From Schlesneria sp. (GTDB lineage: Bacteria; Planctomycetota; Planctomycetia; Planctomycetales; Planctomycetaceae), in NCBI GenBank assembly GCA_025353525.1, contig JANXOO010001527.1, forward strand, positions 1 to 6,263: a DNA stretch of 6,263 bases, written 5' to 3'. The first letter of the stretch is position 1; every line of letters starts with the position of its first letter. A model generated the notes under the pieces. It saw only the letters and a list, made by a program, of their open reading frames with translations. It was not told the DNA's origin and made no database searches. This document shows positions 5,648 to 6,263 of this stretch, one piece after another. The translations under genes were made by a program, and so were the position numbers.

Positions 5648-6263
5648 TCAACTGCATCCGTGGCTGGTACCGCAATTGTGGCAGAGGTAACAATTCCCGT
5701 TGCGAACGGTAATCGCCCCACAATTGCTGCACGAAGGAGCATCGGATTGAAACTTGGCGAACTGCTGATTGCGACTCGCCGTCGTTTCCGCACTCGATAC
5801 TGCCGTCTGCAATACTTTCGAAGGTGTTGTCATCCGCTGGGCGATCGCTAAGGGTGTTTTCCCGTTCGCGTGCCCATTGGAAACGTGCCCATTGGAAGTA
5901 TTTCCGTTCGCCGACTGGCCATTGGAACCGTGTCCCCCCTGACCGTTCGTCGAAGCGGGTTGAGTCGTCACCGCGTGGGCCGAAGTCGCAGGCAATGCCT
6001 TGTTCGAAGCAACTTCGGCCGATCGATGACTTTCCGCAGCGTCCTCACTGTCACCGAAGATTTGTGTTTCGGTTCTTCGAGGAGAATTCGCTTCCCTGAA
6101 TCCGGGCAGGAACTGAATCCCCAGCCAGCGGAAGATGTAGTCAACGACACTCTTCGCGTTGGGGATATCGGGATTGGGTGTCCATCCACTCGGTTCAAAT
6201 CGCGAATGCGAGAACTTTTCGACCAGCACCTCTAGCGGAACACCATATTGCAGGCCCATGGAC
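5648..6263 (-). CDS. nrdJ: Vitamin B12-dependent ribonucleotide reductase, C-terminal part (partial at window edge)
   Basis: Class II ribonucleotide reductase reduces ribonucleotides to deoxyribonucleotides using adenosylcobalamin, without needing oxygen. Only the last 200 or so residues are in the window; the frame is open to the right edge, and the ATG at 6259 is an internal Met (MGLQYGVPLE), not the start. Counting from that Met, residues 1-55 are the conserved end of the catalytic domain (LVEKFSHSRFEPSGW, SVVDYIFRWLGIQFLPGF). Residues about 60-170 are a variable linker rich in S, T, A, N, G and H, with a repetitive core (106-133). Residues 177-202 form a zinc-ribbon-like tail, C177xxC180, C190xxC193xxC196, C202, ending GCS. 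This Cys-rich tail is known in class II enzymes and is thought to help re-reduce the active site. A strong terminator follows the stop. Confidence 0.93.
   Translation of the reverse strand, partial: SMGLQYGVPLEVLVEKFSHSRFEPSGWTPNPDIPNAKSVVDYIFRWLGIQFLPGFREANSPRRTETQIFGDSEDAAESHRSAEVASNKALPATSAHAVTTQPASTNGQGGHGSNGQSANGNTSNGHVSNGHANGKTPLAIAQRMTTPSKVLQTAVSSAETTASRNQQFAKFQSDAPSCSNCGAITVRNGNCYLCHNCGTSHGCS
5863..5947. repeat. nrdJ: Degenerate tandem repeat in the nrdJ linker
   Basis: On the plus strand, GTGCCCATTGGAAAC (5870-5884) is followed directly by GTGCCCATTGGAAGT (5885-5899), two 15-bp units differing at two bases. A further partial copy of GCCATTGGAA follows at about 5918-5927. The units are in phase and encode TSNGH-VSNGH, then ANGK, on the minus strand, within a wider SNGQ/ANGN-like run. 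This suggests growth of the linker by slippage. Confidence 0.75.

Noticed and set aside
5870..5927. CRISPR-like array
   Set aside because: The repeat units are 15 bp, directly adjacent and in phase with nrdJ. There are no spacers, so it is a coding tandem repeat.

Overview
The window looks like chromosomal DNA of a planctomycete or close relative. The evidence is indirect. It carries a class II (B12-dependent) ribonucleotide reductase whose C-terminal tail ends in a zinc ribbon, and the futalosine-pathway menaquinone enzyme MqnD. It also carries a small Cys/His protein of a type I associate from memory with planctomycete regulators. Other hints are long gene-poor gaps and weak or absent Shine-Dalgarno sites. 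No rRNA, tRNA, CRISPR array, transposase or phage gene is visible.

Layout, left to right. 1-532: no convincing gene, only small repeats and overlapping short open frames. 533-2131 (minus): intact, probably exported, metal-dependent amidohydrolase with an uncertain start. 2132-2814: mostly non-coding, holding a short plus-strand gene with a good ribosome-binding site whose frame breaks after a few codons. 2815-3553 (minus): a small membrane-anchored protein that seems to change reading frame near 3300. 3566-3865 (minus): a possible broken STAS-type gene. 3975-4391 (minus): small anti-sigma-like Cys/His protein. 4513-5362 (minus): mqnD, with its conserved N-terminus out of frame with the nearest upstream ATG. 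5363-5647: spacer with a strong intrinsic terminator. 5648-6263 (minus): the C-terminal part of nrdJ, running off the right edge.

All well-supported genes lie on the minus strand, but the spacing and the terminator after nrdJ do not suggest one operon. nrdJ (dNTP supply) and mqnD (quinone synthesis) are housekeeping genes. The 2.8-4.4 kb part looks like a small regulatory or envelope cluster of poorly known proteins. The most notable feature is that three or four genes each need a single-base shift to read through, while the long enzymes are clean. This means either gene decay in the small genes or indel errors at short homopolymers in the assembly. I found no convincing new defence or mobile system.
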